Below, one piece after another: positions 15,450 to 23,622 of a stretch of DNA of 43,568 nucleotides. How positions within the stretch are numbered: position 1 is the first letter of the stretch; each line of letters begins with the position of its first letter. Under the pieces are notes generated by a model. The model saw only the letters and a list, made by a program, of their open reading frames with translations. It ran no database searches and was not told the origin of the DNA. The stretch is from positions 2,135-45,702 of the forward strand of contig JAHDCJ010000028.1 in assembly GCA_020629935.1 (NCBI GenBank), written 5' to 3'. The DNA is from Saprospiraceae bacterium. Lineage in GTDB: Bacteria; Bacteroidota; Bacteroidia; Chitinophagales; Saprospiraceae. A program made the translations under genes and the position numbers.

Positions 15450-16742
15450 ATGTATAATGCATTATTAAACAAAGACAAAACACTTGCAGTTATTGGACTT
15501 GGCTATGTGGGTTTACCAATAGCCCTAGCCTTTGCAAAAAAAATTCGCGTCATTGGTTTTGATATTAATGAAGAGCGTGTTGATTTAATGAAAAAGGGAA
15601 TTGACCCTTCTCAAGAATTAACTGCAAGCCATTTTAAAGATACGGATATTCACTTTACCACTAATGTAAAAGATTTAGAATCCGCAGATTTTTATATCGT
15701 AGCTGTTCCCACGCCAATAGACAAACACAAAGTTCCAAATTTGACGCCCTTAATTAAGGCTTCAGAAACCATTGGACAAGTAATCTCTCCAGGAAATTAT
15801 GTGGTATATGAATCTACGGTATATCCAGGATGTACAGAAGATGATTGCCTTCCTATCATAGAAAAGCTTTCTGGATTAAAAGCAGGTGTTGATTTTAAAT
15901 ATGGTTATTCACCCGAACGAATCAATCCAGGAGACAAAGTACATACCCTAGAATCAATAATTAAAGTGGTTTCAGGTAATGATGAAGAATCGCTTGATGT
16001 CATTGCCAAAATATATGACATTGTGGTGGATGCAGGGACATATAAAGCTTCTTCTGTAAAAGTCGCAGAGGCTTCTAAAGTTATTGAAAATACCCAACGA
16101 GATCTCAACATTTCATTTATGAATGAGTTGTCTATTATTTTTGACAAAATGGGTATTAACACGAGTGAGGTGATTGAAGCAGCAGGTACTAAATGGAATT
16201 TTTTAAAATTTTATCCTGGTCTAGTTGGAGGACATTGTATTGGGGTAGATCCTTATTATTTGACTTATAAATCAAAACAACTAGGGTACGATCCTCAAGT
16301 TATTTTGAGTGGCCGACGAATCAACGATGGTATGCCTGCTTATGTAGCGAAGAAAGTAGTTCAATTGATGATTAAGGCAGGGAAAGATCCCCAAAAAACC
16401 AAAGTCTTAATCATGGGTATTACATTTAAAGAGGATGTAAGTGATATACGTAATTCTAAAGTAGTAGATCTTATCCAAGAACTTCAAGATTATTCGGTGC
16501 AAGTAGAAGTTATTGATCCTTGTGCAGAAAAAGAGGAAGTAAAATCTGCTTACCAAATAGATTTAGTAGAGGAACCATCTAAAGACTATGATGCTATTAT
16601 TGCTGCGGTAAAACACAAAGCCTTTGAGCATTATAACCAAGATTTTTTCATTGAGCACTCAAAGGATAGCCCTATAATTGTAGACATTAAAAACATGTAT
16701 TTCAATAAGTTAACCTCTGAATTAACATATTGGACCTTGTAG
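15450..16742 (+). CDS. UDP-N-acetylhexosamine 6-dehydrogenase (TviB/WbpA/WbpO-like)
   Basis: A 430-residue nucleotide-sugar dehydrogenase that oxidises C6 of a UDP-N-acetylhexosamine twice to the uronate using NAD. It has GLGYVG at residues 16-21, VPTPID at 86-91, ESTVYPGCTE at 121-130 and the catalytic cysteine C263 in GGHCIGVDPYYL. The motif set fits the TviB/WbpO/WbpA group better than UDP-glucose dehydrogenase. Its product could feed the WbpB/WbpD-like enzymes (2,3-diamino-uronic acid) and, with the TviC-like epimerase at 29392, give UDP-GalNAcA. It lies 34 bp after the regulator and 13 bp before the NusG paralogue. Confidence 0.88.
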   Translation: MYNALLNKDKTLAVIGLGYVGLPIALAFAKKIRVIGFDINEERVDLMKKGIDPSQELTASHFKDTDIHFTTNVKDLESADFYIVAVPTPIDKHKVPNLTPLIKASETIGQVISPGNYVVYESTVYPGCTEDDCLPIIEKLSGLKAGVDFKYGYSPERINPGDKVHTLESIIKVVSGNDEESLDVIAKIYDIVVDAGTYKASSVKVAEASKVIENTQRDLNISFMNELSIIFDKMGINTSEVIEAAGTKWNFLKFYPGLVGGHCIGVDPYYLTYKSKQLGYDPQVILSGRRINDGMPAYVAKKVVQLMIKAGKDPQKTKVLIMGITFKEDVSDIRNSKVVDLIQELQDYSVQVEVIDPCAEKEEVKSAYQIDLVEEPSKDYDAIIAAVKHKAFEHYNQDFFIEHSKDSPIIVDIKNMYFNKLTSELTYWTL

Positions 16743-16755
16743 AGATTGTATAGTT

Positions 16756-17292
16756 ATGATGACTTGGGAAAATCACTTACACGACACAACGCATAAATGG
16801 TTTGCAATCTATACTCGATTTAAACGGGAAAAGACCGTGTTGAAGTCTTTGACCGCTCAAGGGATTGAAGCCTATCTTCCCATTCAAAAAGTAGTTCGTC
16901 AATGGGAACGTAAAACAAAGACTGTTGAATTGCCTTTAATTAATTGTTATGTTTTTGTAAAGATTACAAAAAGTCAGTACAAAGAAGTGCTATCTACCCG
17001 AGATGTAGTTACATTTGTGAAATTTTCGAAAAATTTGATTGCTATTCCTGAAGAAGAGATAACCTTAATGCGTCGAGTGATTGGAGAATATGATCAAATT
17101 GAGATGACGCCTATCTGCTTTAAGGAAGGAGAAATAGTAGAAATAATTTCAGGAAACTTAACAGGTATCAAAGGAAAACTAATTACACAAAGAAGTAAAC
17201 ACGAAGTGGTCATTGCGTTAGAACGGATTGGCTTTCAAATGCAAATTTCAGTAGAGCCTTCATTATTACGAAAAGTGGCGGCTTACATATAA
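16756..17292 (+). CDS. NusG-paralogue transcription antiterminator (UpxY/LoaP/RfaH-like)
   Basis: A 178-residue protein with an NGN domain (WFAIYTRFKREK from residue 15; PLINCYVFV at 60-68 in place of the usual PLFPGYVF) and a C-terminal KOW domain (about 123-145, containing GNLTGIKGKL). NusG paralogues bind RNA polymerase and help it read through long operons; in Bacteroides the UpxY proteins act on the leaders of capsule operons. Its place third in a 28-kb single-direction glycan unit fits that role. It is not the housekeeping NusG, which would lie with secE and ribosomal protein genes. The structured leader at 14826-14855 is a candidate loading site. Confidence 0.88.
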   Translation: MMTWENHLHDTTHKWFAIYTRFKREKTVLKSLTAQGIEAYLPIQKVVRQWERKTKTVELPLINCYVFVKITKSQYKEVLSTRDVVTFVKFSKNLIAIPEEEITLMRRVIGEYDQIEMTPICFKEGEIVEIISGNLTGIKGKLITQRSKHEVVIALERIGFQMQISVEPSLLRKVAAYI

Positions 17293-17294
17293 AG

Positions 17295-17405
17295 ATGATT
17301 TTTTTAAATAAACCATTTGCTTCTTTTGGAGCAATAAAACCCAAGACTAGCCTACGAGAACCATCGGAAATAAGTTTGCGACTTATTAACGGCGAAGCCT
17401 TATAA
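17295..17405 (+). CDS. Small hypothetical ORF between antiterminator and wzm2
   Basis: A 36-codon frame starts with ATG 3 bp after the nusG-like stop and ends 13 bp before the wzm2 start. The peptide has a hydrophobic start (MIFLNKPF) and a mixed tail ending SLRLINGEAL; no family is recognised. Tight spacing on both sides and balanced codons favour translation. Against it, the same DNA carries a 7-bp hairpin (AATAAGT/ACTTATT, 17369-17387) and a TAAGTTTG box, so the stretch may instead be a leader or internal promoter. No function can be given. Confidence 0.35.
   Translation: MIFLNKPFASFGAIKPKTSLREPSEISLRLINGEAL
17369..17387 (+). promoter_or_regulatory. Hairpin and -7-like box upstream of wzm2
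   Basis: AATAAGT (17369-17375) and ACTTATT (17381-17387) are perfect 7-bp arms around TTGCG. The left arm overlaps TAAGTTTG (17371-17378), a match to the -7 consensus, 40 bp before the wzm2 ATG. No good -33 element is present. This could be an internal promoter or an RNA hairpin; the support is modest. Confidence 0.3.
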
Positions 17406-17418
17406 ATTCAGCTTTACA

Positions 17419-18243
17419 ATGTCTGTTAAAACAATTATAAAGCCTTCCAAAAATCCTTTCAAAATTAACTTTAAGGAATTATGGCAATACAGAGATCTTC
17501 TTTGGACATTGACATATAGAGATTTTCGAGTAAAATATGCACAAACTGCAATTGGCTTTACTTGGGCTATAATCAATCCTGTTTTCACCATTCTTATTCT
17601 TTCTTTTGTTTTTGGTACTATTGCCAAAGTAGGAACTGGCGATACTGGAGTACCACATCTTCTTTACACTACCGCTGGCTTATGCGGTTGGACCTATTTT
17701 GCTACACTTTTAGGTCAAGCAGGAAACTCTATTATAGGGGCCCAGGGCATGGTTAAAAAGATATATTTCCCTAGACTAGTTATTCCTTTATCTAAAGCGA
17801 TAACCGCATTCATCGATCTTGGAATTACGTTATTGATTATCGCAGGATTGATGATTTTTTATGGAATTGCCCCTAAGGCTTCAATTATGTTTCTCCCACT
17901 TTTCCTATTGATTGCAATTATTACAGGTTTAGCAGGAGGAATATGGATGAGTGCACTAACTATTCGATATAGAGATTTTCAACACATCACTCCATTATTA
18001 TTAAGAGTAGGAATGTATGCTACTCCTATTGCTTTTCCAGCGTCTGCTGTACCTGAAAGCTATCGGATGTTTTTTTATTTAAACCCAATGGCGGGTGTGG
18101 TAGAAGGTGTTCGTTGGAGTATACTTGGAGGTACTCCTCCTGATTCGTATGCTTATATATCCTTTGGGATAATTATCATTTTTTTCATTTTAAGTCTTTT
18201 TTACTTTAATAAAGTAGAAAAAATTATGGCTGACATTTTATAA
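17419..18243 (+). CDS. wzm: ABC-2 type polysaccharide exporter, permease subunit (copy 2)
   Basis: A 274-residue multi-spanning inner-membrane protein of the Wzm family, with the N-terminal FKELWQYRDL and TYRDFRVKYAQT segments, about six hydrophobic helices and a C-terminal NKVEKIMADIL end. It forms the channel half of a second glycan exporter and is followed 4 bp later by its ATPase. It is homologous to the protein at 5162 but diverged along its whole length, so it is an old paralogue or a separately acquired system rather than a recent duplicate. Confidence 0.9.
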   Translation: MSVKTIIKPSKNPFKINFKELWQYRDLLWTLTYRDFRVKYAQTAIGFTWAIINPVFTILILSFVFGTIAKVGTGDTGVPHLLYTTAGLCGWTYFATLLGQAGNSIIGAQGMVKKIYFPRLVIPLSKAITAFIDLGITLLIIAGLMIFYGIAPKASIMFLPLFLLIAIITGLAGGIWMSALTIRYRDFQHITPLLLRVGMYATPIAFPASAVPESYRMFFYLNPMAGVVEGVRWSILGGTPPDSYAYISFGIIIIFFILSLFYFNKVEKIMADIL

Positions 18244-18247
18244 CACT

Positions 18248-19525
18248 ATGAGTAAAACGACTATTAAAGTTGAAAACATTTCCAAAAAATATACTTTAGG
18301 TATGATCGGAAGTGGCTCGTTAAGAGAGTCAATTTCTTTAGGTGCAAGCAAATTGTTTGGAAAAAAAACAGAAGAAATTTCACAAAAAGAATTTTGGGCC
18401 CTCCGAGATATTAACTTTGAAGTTAAACAGGGAGAAGTTGTAGGCATCATTGGCAAAAATGGTGCAGGTAAAAGTACCCTATTAAAAGTACTTTCGAGAA
18501 TTACACAACCAACAACAGGCCAAATTACTATTGATGGCCGAATTGCCTCCCTATTAGAAGTTGGCACGGGGTTTCATCCAGAATTATCTGGAAGAGAAAA
18601 TATTTTCTTAAATGGGGCCATCTTAGGTATGGATCGAAAAGAAATTAAATCAAAATTTGACGAAATTGTAGAATTCTCTGGTGTTGAAAAATTTTTAGAT
18701 ACCCCAGTTAAACGATATTCTTCTGGAATGTATGTTCGGTTAGCCTTTGCCGTTGCCGCACATTTAGAACCTGAAATTTTAGTTATTGATGAAGTACTTA
18801 GTGTGGGAGATGCAGAGTTCCAAAAGAAATGCTTAGGCAAAATGAATGATGTAGCTAAAGGAGGTAGAACCGTTTTATTTGTTAGCCACAATATGGCTGC
18901 GGTAAGAGACCTTTGCTCTTCAGGTATTGTTTTAAATCATGGCGAAGTTGTTTTTTCAGGAAAAACAGAGGATTCTATAAATTATTATTTAGAAAGTTTA
19001 AACGAAGATATTTCTACTACAGGAGAAATAGAATGGCCAATTGAAAAAGCAAAAGGCAAAGAAGAAATGCGTTTACTTGCTGTTCGATTAAAAAATGAAG
19101 AGGGAAAAGTGCAATCTGTTTTTCGATCAGACAAAAAAATAAAATTAGAAATAGAATATCTCCTTGTGAAGGATATCGGAGAAATGCGGATTAATGTGCA
19201 AATTAGGACTAAAGATGGTTCTATTTTATTTGCAACAAGTACGCACGATATAGAACCCAAAGACAAGCTAGCGGGTAGACACATATGCCATACTTGGCTC
19301 CCAGCTAATTTCTTCAATCAAAGTAATTATAAAGTTGCCATTCAAGCAGGAATACCACAAGTAAAACAATTGTTAAAAATAGATAACTATCTTGATTTTT
19401 CAATAGAACATTATCTTGGTACAGGAAGTCGATTAAATAAATTACTCCCAGGCTACACTGCTCCTGTAATGAATTGGGAAACAAAATATATAAATAACGA
19501 TGCTATTTCACCGCATAAAGAATAG
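18248..19525 (+). CDS. wzt: Polysaccharide exporter ATPase with C-terminal substrate domain (copy 2)
   Basis: A 425-residue ABC ATPase: P-loop GKNGAGKST at residues 69-77, signature YSSGM at 157-161, Walker B EILVIDE at 176-182 and switch histidine H214. A beta-rich Wzt-type domain occupies about 262-400. The ATPase half is close to copy 1, including a shared block from ASLLEVGTGFH through the signature, but the C-terminal half aligns only weakly, apart from a shared Y-x-G-[ST]-G pattern near the end. Wzt C-terminal domains bind the cognate glycan, so the two transporters probably carry different or differently capped chains. The stop overlaps the start of the following sulfotransferase by 26 bp. 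Confidence 0.93.
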   Translation: MSKTTIKVENISKKYTLGMIGSGSLRESISLGASKLFGKKTEEISQKEFWALRDINFEVKQGEVVGIIGKNGAGKSTLLKVLSRITQPTTGQITIDGRIASLLEVGTGFHPELSGRENIFLNGAILGMDRKEIKSKFDEIVEFSGVEKFLDTPVKRYSSGMYVRLAFAVAAHLEPEILVIDEVLSVGDAEFQKKCLGKMNDVAKGGRTVLFVSHNMAAVRDLCSSGIVLNHGEVVFSGKTEDSINYYLESLNEDISTTGEIEWPIEKAKGKEEMRLLAVRLKNEEGKVQSVFRSDKKIKLEIEYLLVKDIGEMRINVQIRTKDGSILFATSTHDIEPKDKLAGRHICHTWLPANFFNQSNYKVAIQAGIPQVKQLLKIDNYLDFSIEHYLGTGSRLNKLLPGYTAPVMNWETKYINNDAISPHKE

Positions 19526-20300
19526 GTTAGTAAAAAAAGAAGCGAAGGTACTTCCTTTTATTGGTCAACGTAAAATTAGCGATACTGAAGATCATGATAT
19601 TTTTATTATTGGATTTCCCAAATCTGGGAATACATGGATGCAACATATTATTAGTCATTTATACTACCACTTAAACGGCAACCAATCGCGATCAATTATA
19701 AACATGATAGTACCTGATGTTTATGCGAATTCACATTATTTAAGACTTTCGGATGTGGCCTTTTTTAAATCACATGATTTACCGAAACCACATCATAAAA
19801 AAGTAATTTATATTGTGCGGGATGGAAGAGATGCATTACTTTCTTACTATCATATGCAAAAAAATAGGTCACATGATGTCCAACTCAAAGATTTCTTTTC
19901 AAAAGAAGCAAAACTGTTTCCGTCACTTTGGCACGAACATGTGGAAGCTTGGACAGAAAACCCCAACAATGCGAATATTCTTTATATAAAATATGAGGAT
20001 TTAATCTATAAAAATCATGAAACAATAAAAACTATTGGTCAGTTTATCAATGCATCAAACTTATCCCAAGATTTCATTAATTATGTTTCTGAAGAAACAT
20101 CGTTTGATAGCATGCGTAATGTTGAAAAACATGATAACGCTTGGAAAGAGAGTAAAAAGAAATCAAAAATAAAAGAAGGCGCCTTTTTTGTTCGAAAAGG
20201 AAAAGTTGGTGAATATGCAACAGATGTTCCTGAGGAGTTAATTCAACATTTTAACTCCTTTTCTAAAAAAGCCCTCCTACAATTTGATTATACTGAATAG
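19500..20300 (+). CDS. PAPS-dependent sulfotransferase (copy 2)
   Basis: A 266-residue Sulfotransfer_1 enzyme with complete motifs: the 5'-phosphosulfate loop PKSGNTW at residues 40-46 with the catalytic Lys, KSH at 90-92 containing the expected catalytic His, the 3'-phosphate motif IVRDGRDALLS at 105-115, and RKGKVGEY at 232-239, which corresponds to the RKGxxGDW cofactor motif. It should sulfate a hydroxyl of the glycan in the cytoplasm. The coding overlap with wzt2 means tight coupling, mirroring the wzt1-sulfotransferase order at 6036-8066. The acceptor is unknown. Confidence 0.9.
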   Translation: MLFHRIKNRLVKKEAKVLPFIGQRKISDTEDHDIFIIGFPKSGNTWMQHIISHLYYHLNGNQSRSIINMIVPDVYANSHYLRLSDVAFFKSHDLPKPHHKKVIYIVRDGRDALLSYYHMQKNRSHDVQLKDFFSKEAKLFPSLWHEHVEAWTENPNNANILYIKYEDLIYKNHETIKTIGQFINASNLSQDFINYVSEETSFDSMRNVEKHDNAWKESKKKSKIKEGAFFVRKGKVGEYATDVPEELIQHFNSFSKKALLQFDYTE

Positions 20301-20372
20301 TTCGCCAATTACTTTTACAACCTCTTCTTTTTACAAGATGTTGTGTAAACCAACCTAACTCCATTTTTAATT

Positions 20373-21260
20373 ATGACAGATCAATTTCCCGATTTTTTTG
20401 TAGTTGGAGCAGCAAAAAGTGGAACAACAGCCTTATGGAAATATTTCCAAAGTCATCCCGAAATTTTTGTAACAAAAAAAATTGGTGAAAAAGAGCTTGG
20501 GTATTTTTCACCTCATTATGGTATCACCGATGAACAAAAATATCTTTCTTATTTTAAGGCTTCTAAGGAAAACCAATTAGCTGGAGAGGTTTGTCATGCC
20601 TATTTATCATCTCCCGAAAGTGCGCAGTTAATTAAATCTAAGATTCCTAATGCCAAGATTATTATTATGCTTAGAAATCCAATTGATCGAGCATATTCCT
20701 TATACAATTGGATGACCATCAATGGGTATGAAAATGCAAAAAACTTTGAAACTGCATTAAAAAATGAAAAAGAAACAAATCCTTCATCGATTACTCAAAG
20801 ACATTCCTTCTACCAAAACTACCTTTACTTTTCTTCTGGTTTATACTATGAACAGGTAAAAAGATATTATGACCTCTTTCCCCAAAATACATTAGTATTG
20901 GTATATGATGACTTTAAGAAAAACCAAGACCTTACACTAAATAAAATTTGTGCTTTTTTAGGCATACAAAAATACTCTGAAAACTTTAAGGAAAAAAGAA
21001 CAAACGTATCTCATAAAATACGCTCTGTTCCTTTGCATTATTCTTTACTCAAACTTAAAAAAAGTAAATACACACGAATACCCATCCTTGGAAGAATAAT
21101 TCAACTCCTTTCTGTTAATTTATTAAAATTAAACACAAAGAATATAGCTCCTGACTTATTAAAAGAAAGTACAAGAGAAAAACTCGCAGCCAATTATTCC
21201 TCTGATATTGAAAAAACGTCCAAACTTATTGGCGTGGATTTGGTTTCTCGTTGGCTTTAA
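20373..21260 (+). CDS. Sulfotransferase, heparan-sulfate/NodH-like type (copy 3)
   Basis: A 295-residue sulfotransferase of a different subfamily from the two above. GAAKSGTT at residues 12-19 is the 5'-phosphosulfate loop, KE at 40-41 in EKELGYFS matches the catalytic Glu region of heparan-sulfate sulfotransferases, and MLRNPIDRAYSLYNW (99-113) is the 3'-phosphate motif. Such enzymes sulfate amino sugars or hydroxyls on polysaccharides, which suits a glycan rich in HexNAc. It lies 72 bp after copy 2 and 18 bp before an acyltransferase gene. There is no signal peptide, so it acts in the cytoplasm before export. Confidence 0.88.
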   Translation: MTDQFPDFFVVGAAKSGTTALWKYFQSHPEIFVTKKIGEKELGYFSPHYGITDEQKYLSYFKASKENQLAGEVCHAYLSSPESAQLIKSKIPNAKIIIMLRNPIDRAYSLYNWMTINGYENAKNFETALKNEKETNPSSITQRHSFYQNYLYFSSGLYYEQVKRYYDLFPQNTLVLVYDDFKKNQDLTLNKICAFLGIQKYSENFKEKRTNVSHKIRSVPLHYSLLKLKKSKYTRIPILGRIIQLLSVNLLKLNTKNIAPDLLKESTREKLAANYSSDIEKTSKLIGVDLVSRWL

Positions 21261-21278
21261 AGATTATCTTTATATAAA

Positions 21279-21884
21279 ATGTTTAGAAAAATAAAAAACC
21301 GTTTACGTCAGATTTTAAAACCACCACAACCACCAACTAATACCCAATATTTTAGTCTAGGAAAAAATAGTACATTTAACAGTAAATCTATTTTTGTAAG
21401 AAATCCTATTCCTAATCATAAATTCCTTTCCATAGGAGAGGATTGTGAGATCAGTGGAAAATTTATTTTTGAGATCAATAATGGGAAAATAAAAATCGGA
21501 AACCGAACATTTATTGGAGGTGGAAAATTTATATGTATTGATGAAATTAATATTGGTGATGACGTAATGTTTTCTTGGGGATGTACCATTATGGACAACA
21601 ACGCACATTCTTTAATTTCTGAGGAACGAAAAAATGATGTGTTAGACTGGAAAAAAGGATTACAAGAAAATAAAATAGGGAAGTACAAAGATTGGAGCAA
21701 CGTAAAACGAGCCCCAATTCATATTAAAAATAAAGCTTGGATTGGCTTCAATTGTATTATTTTAAAAGGAGTTACGATTGGAGAAGGTGCCATTGTAGCC
21801 GCTGGAAGTGTGGTTACCAAAAATGTTCCAGACTATGCTGTGGTAGCAGGAAATCCAGCTAAAATAATTAAATATACTACATAA
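21279..21884 (+). CDS. Left-handed beta-helix acyltransferase
   Basis: A 201-residue protein with a basic N-terminus ([14 protein letters not shown]), then hexapeptide-repeat turns ([24 protein letters not shown]) and the closing catalytic block with DNNAHS around residues 108-113 and [26 protein letters not shown] in parts. The C-terminal GNPAK motif is standard for the xenobiotic/maltose acetyltransferase branch. It probably O-acetylates a sugar using acetyl-CoA in the cytoplasm. The acceptor is not predictable. Confidence 0.85.
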   Translation: MFRKIKNRLRQILKPPQPPTNTQYFSLGKNSTFNSKSIFVRNPIPNHKFLSIGEDCEISGKFIFEINNGKIKIGNRTFIGGGKFICIDEINIGDDVMFSWGCTIMDNNAHSLISEERKNDVLDWKKGLQENKIGKYKDWSNVKRAPIHIKNKAWIGFNCIILKGVTIGEGAIVAAGSVVTKNVPDYAVVAGNPAKIIKYTT

Positions 21885-21886
21885 CA

Positions 21887-22723
21887 ATGAATTGGGAAGA
21901 AACGATTCAATTTATACGCAAAGACCCTGCTTACGCCAATTTAGTTGAAAAAACCTATTTTGATGAAGATTTAGTACTCAATATTGAACGGTTTAGAAAA
22001 AGTAAAGAACTTGAAGAGACCATTCAACTCTTTAAAAAATATGCTCCCCACGGGAAAAAAATATTAGACATTGGTTGCGGGAATGGTATTAGTTCTATTG
22101 CTTTTGCTCTATTGGGCTATCAAGTAGATGCCGTAGAACCCGACGCTAGTACAACCGTTGGTGCAGGAGCTATTCGACTGATGAAAGCGCATTATCAGCT
22201 TGAGAACATTAAAGTCTATGAATCTTTTGCAGAAGATATTTCTTTCCCTTCTAATGCTTTCGATATTGTTTATATTCGTCAAGCCATGCATCATGCCAAT
22301 GATTTAACTAAATTTATTGGTGAAGCAGGACGAGTTTTAAAACCAGGTGGAATCTTGTGTACGATTCGAGACCATGTCGTTTTTGATAAAGAAGACAAAG
22401 AATGGTTTTTAGAAAATCATCCACTCCACAAATTTTATGGCGGAGAAAATGCTTTCAGCCCTAGTGAATATAAAGAGGCCATGATCAAAGCCAATCTAAA
22501 AGTTGACCTTGAACTAAAGTATTTTGACAGTATTATTAATTATTTTCCAAAAACGAAACAACAAATTGAATTCATTCAGTCAAGGAAGAATTTGGTAAAT
22601 AAAATACCCAATTTATTTCATTTTTTATTACCTCAACGAATAAAGAAATACACGACTCAACTAGACGAAAAGAAAGTGCCTGGCAGAATGTATTCTTACA
22701 TCGCTACAAAAAATAATGCTTAA
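21887..22723 (+). CDS. SAM-dependent methyltransferase
   Basis: A 278-residue class I methyltransferase. Motif I is ILDIGCGNGISS (residues 59-70), the acidic end of beta-2 is VDAVEPD, and the post-motif region has YIRQAMHHA and the RVLKPGGILC loop typical of Methyltransf_11. In ABC-exported O-antigens, methylation of the terminal sugar can cap the chain and serve as the signal recognised by the Wzt C-terminal domain. This gene lies in the same unit as wzt2, so a capping role is possible, but ordinary sugar methylation is equally compatible. It starts 3 bp after the acyltransferase stop and overlaps the next gene by one base. Confidence 0.85.
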   Translation: MNWEETIQFIRKDPAYANLVEKTYFDEDLVLNIERFRKSKELEETIQLFKKYAPHGKKILDIGCGNGISSIAFALLGYQVDAVEPDASTTVGAGAIRLMKAHYQLENIKVYESFAEDISFPSNAFDIVYIRQAMHHANDLTKFIGEAGRVLKPGGILCTIRDHVVFDKEDKEWFLENHPLHKFYGGENAFSPSEYKEAMIKANLKVDLELKYFDSIINYFPKTKQQIEFIQSRKNLVNKIPNLFHFLLPQRIKKYTTQLDEKKVPGRMYSYIATKNNA

Positions 22724-23622
22724 TGAAGATTCTGATTATCGGATCAAAAGGTTTTATAGGTAAGCATTGTATTACCTATTTTAAAGAAATCCCTAATATT
22801 CAAGTTTTTGGTTGTGATGTTGTCGTTGATTATACCAACGACAACTATTACTTAATTGATACAAGTACGAACAATTATAACCAAATATTTAAATCTAATC
22901 AATTTGATGTTTGCATTAATTGTTCTGGTGCAGCAAGCGTTCCTCATTCCATAAAAAACCCAATGAGGGATTTTCAACTGAATACAGCCAACGTATTTAA
23001 ATTACTTGATTCCATCAGGCAATATAATTCTTCTTGTAAATTCATCAACCTATCTAGTGCTGCTGTTTATGGCAATCCACAAACACTTCCAATTGTAGAA
23101 AATCAAAAAATCGCTCCTGTTTCTCCTTATGGATATCATAAATGGAAAAGTGAAATTATTTGTAAAGAGATGAACCAATTATTTGGACTTCAAACCAAAA
23201 GCTTGCGGATCTTTTCTGCTTATGGGGAAGGACTACAAAAACAACTATTTTGGGATTTATATAAAAAATCAAGATCTGGAAGTTCGCTAGAGTTGTTTGG
23301 AACAGGAAAAGAATCTCGTGATTTCATTCACGTACAAGATATCATACAAATTATTCACCTAGTTATTCAAAAAGATAATTTTGATGGAGAAGCTTTAAAT
23401 GTAGCTAATGGTGAAGAAATTTTTATTCAAGATGCTGTGCATACATTCTTTGCTCTATTAGGTAATCCTATAGAATATCAATTTAAAGGGGATATAAGAA
23501 AAGGGGATCCTATAAATTGGGTAGCAGATATACAAAAGATCAAACAATTTGGATATCAACAAAATTATTCCTTAACAGCAGGCTTAACTGAATATGTAAC
23601 ATGGTTGAAAGAATTAAAATAG
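22723..23622 (+). CDS. NAD-dependent epimerase/dehydratase
   Basis: A 299-residue extended SDR with GSKGFIG at residues 7-13, SSAAVYG at 110-116 and catalytic Y135-xxx-K139. The substrate-binding half contains LFGTGKESRDFIHVQDI, common to nucleotide-sugar epimerases and reductases. The substrate is not clear; it could be a C4 epimerase or a 4-keto reductase. It starts inside a TAATG junction with the methyltransferase gene and overlaps the next glycosyltransferase gene by 22 bp. Confidence 0.8.
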   Translation: MKILIIGSKGFIGKHCITYFKEIPNIQVFGCDVVVDYTNDNYYLIDTSTNNYNQIFKSNQFDVCINCSGAASVPHSIKNPMRDFQLNTANVFKLLDSIRQYNSSCKFINLSSAAVYGNPQTLPIVENQKIAPVSPYGYHKWKSEIICKEMNQLFGLQTKSLRIFSAYGEGLQKQLFWDLYKKSRSGSSLELFGTGKESRDFIHVQDIIQIIHLVIQKDNFDGEALNVANGEEIFIQDAVHTFFALLGNPIEYQFKGDIRKGDPINWVADIQKIKQFGYQQNYSLTAGLTEYVTWLKELK

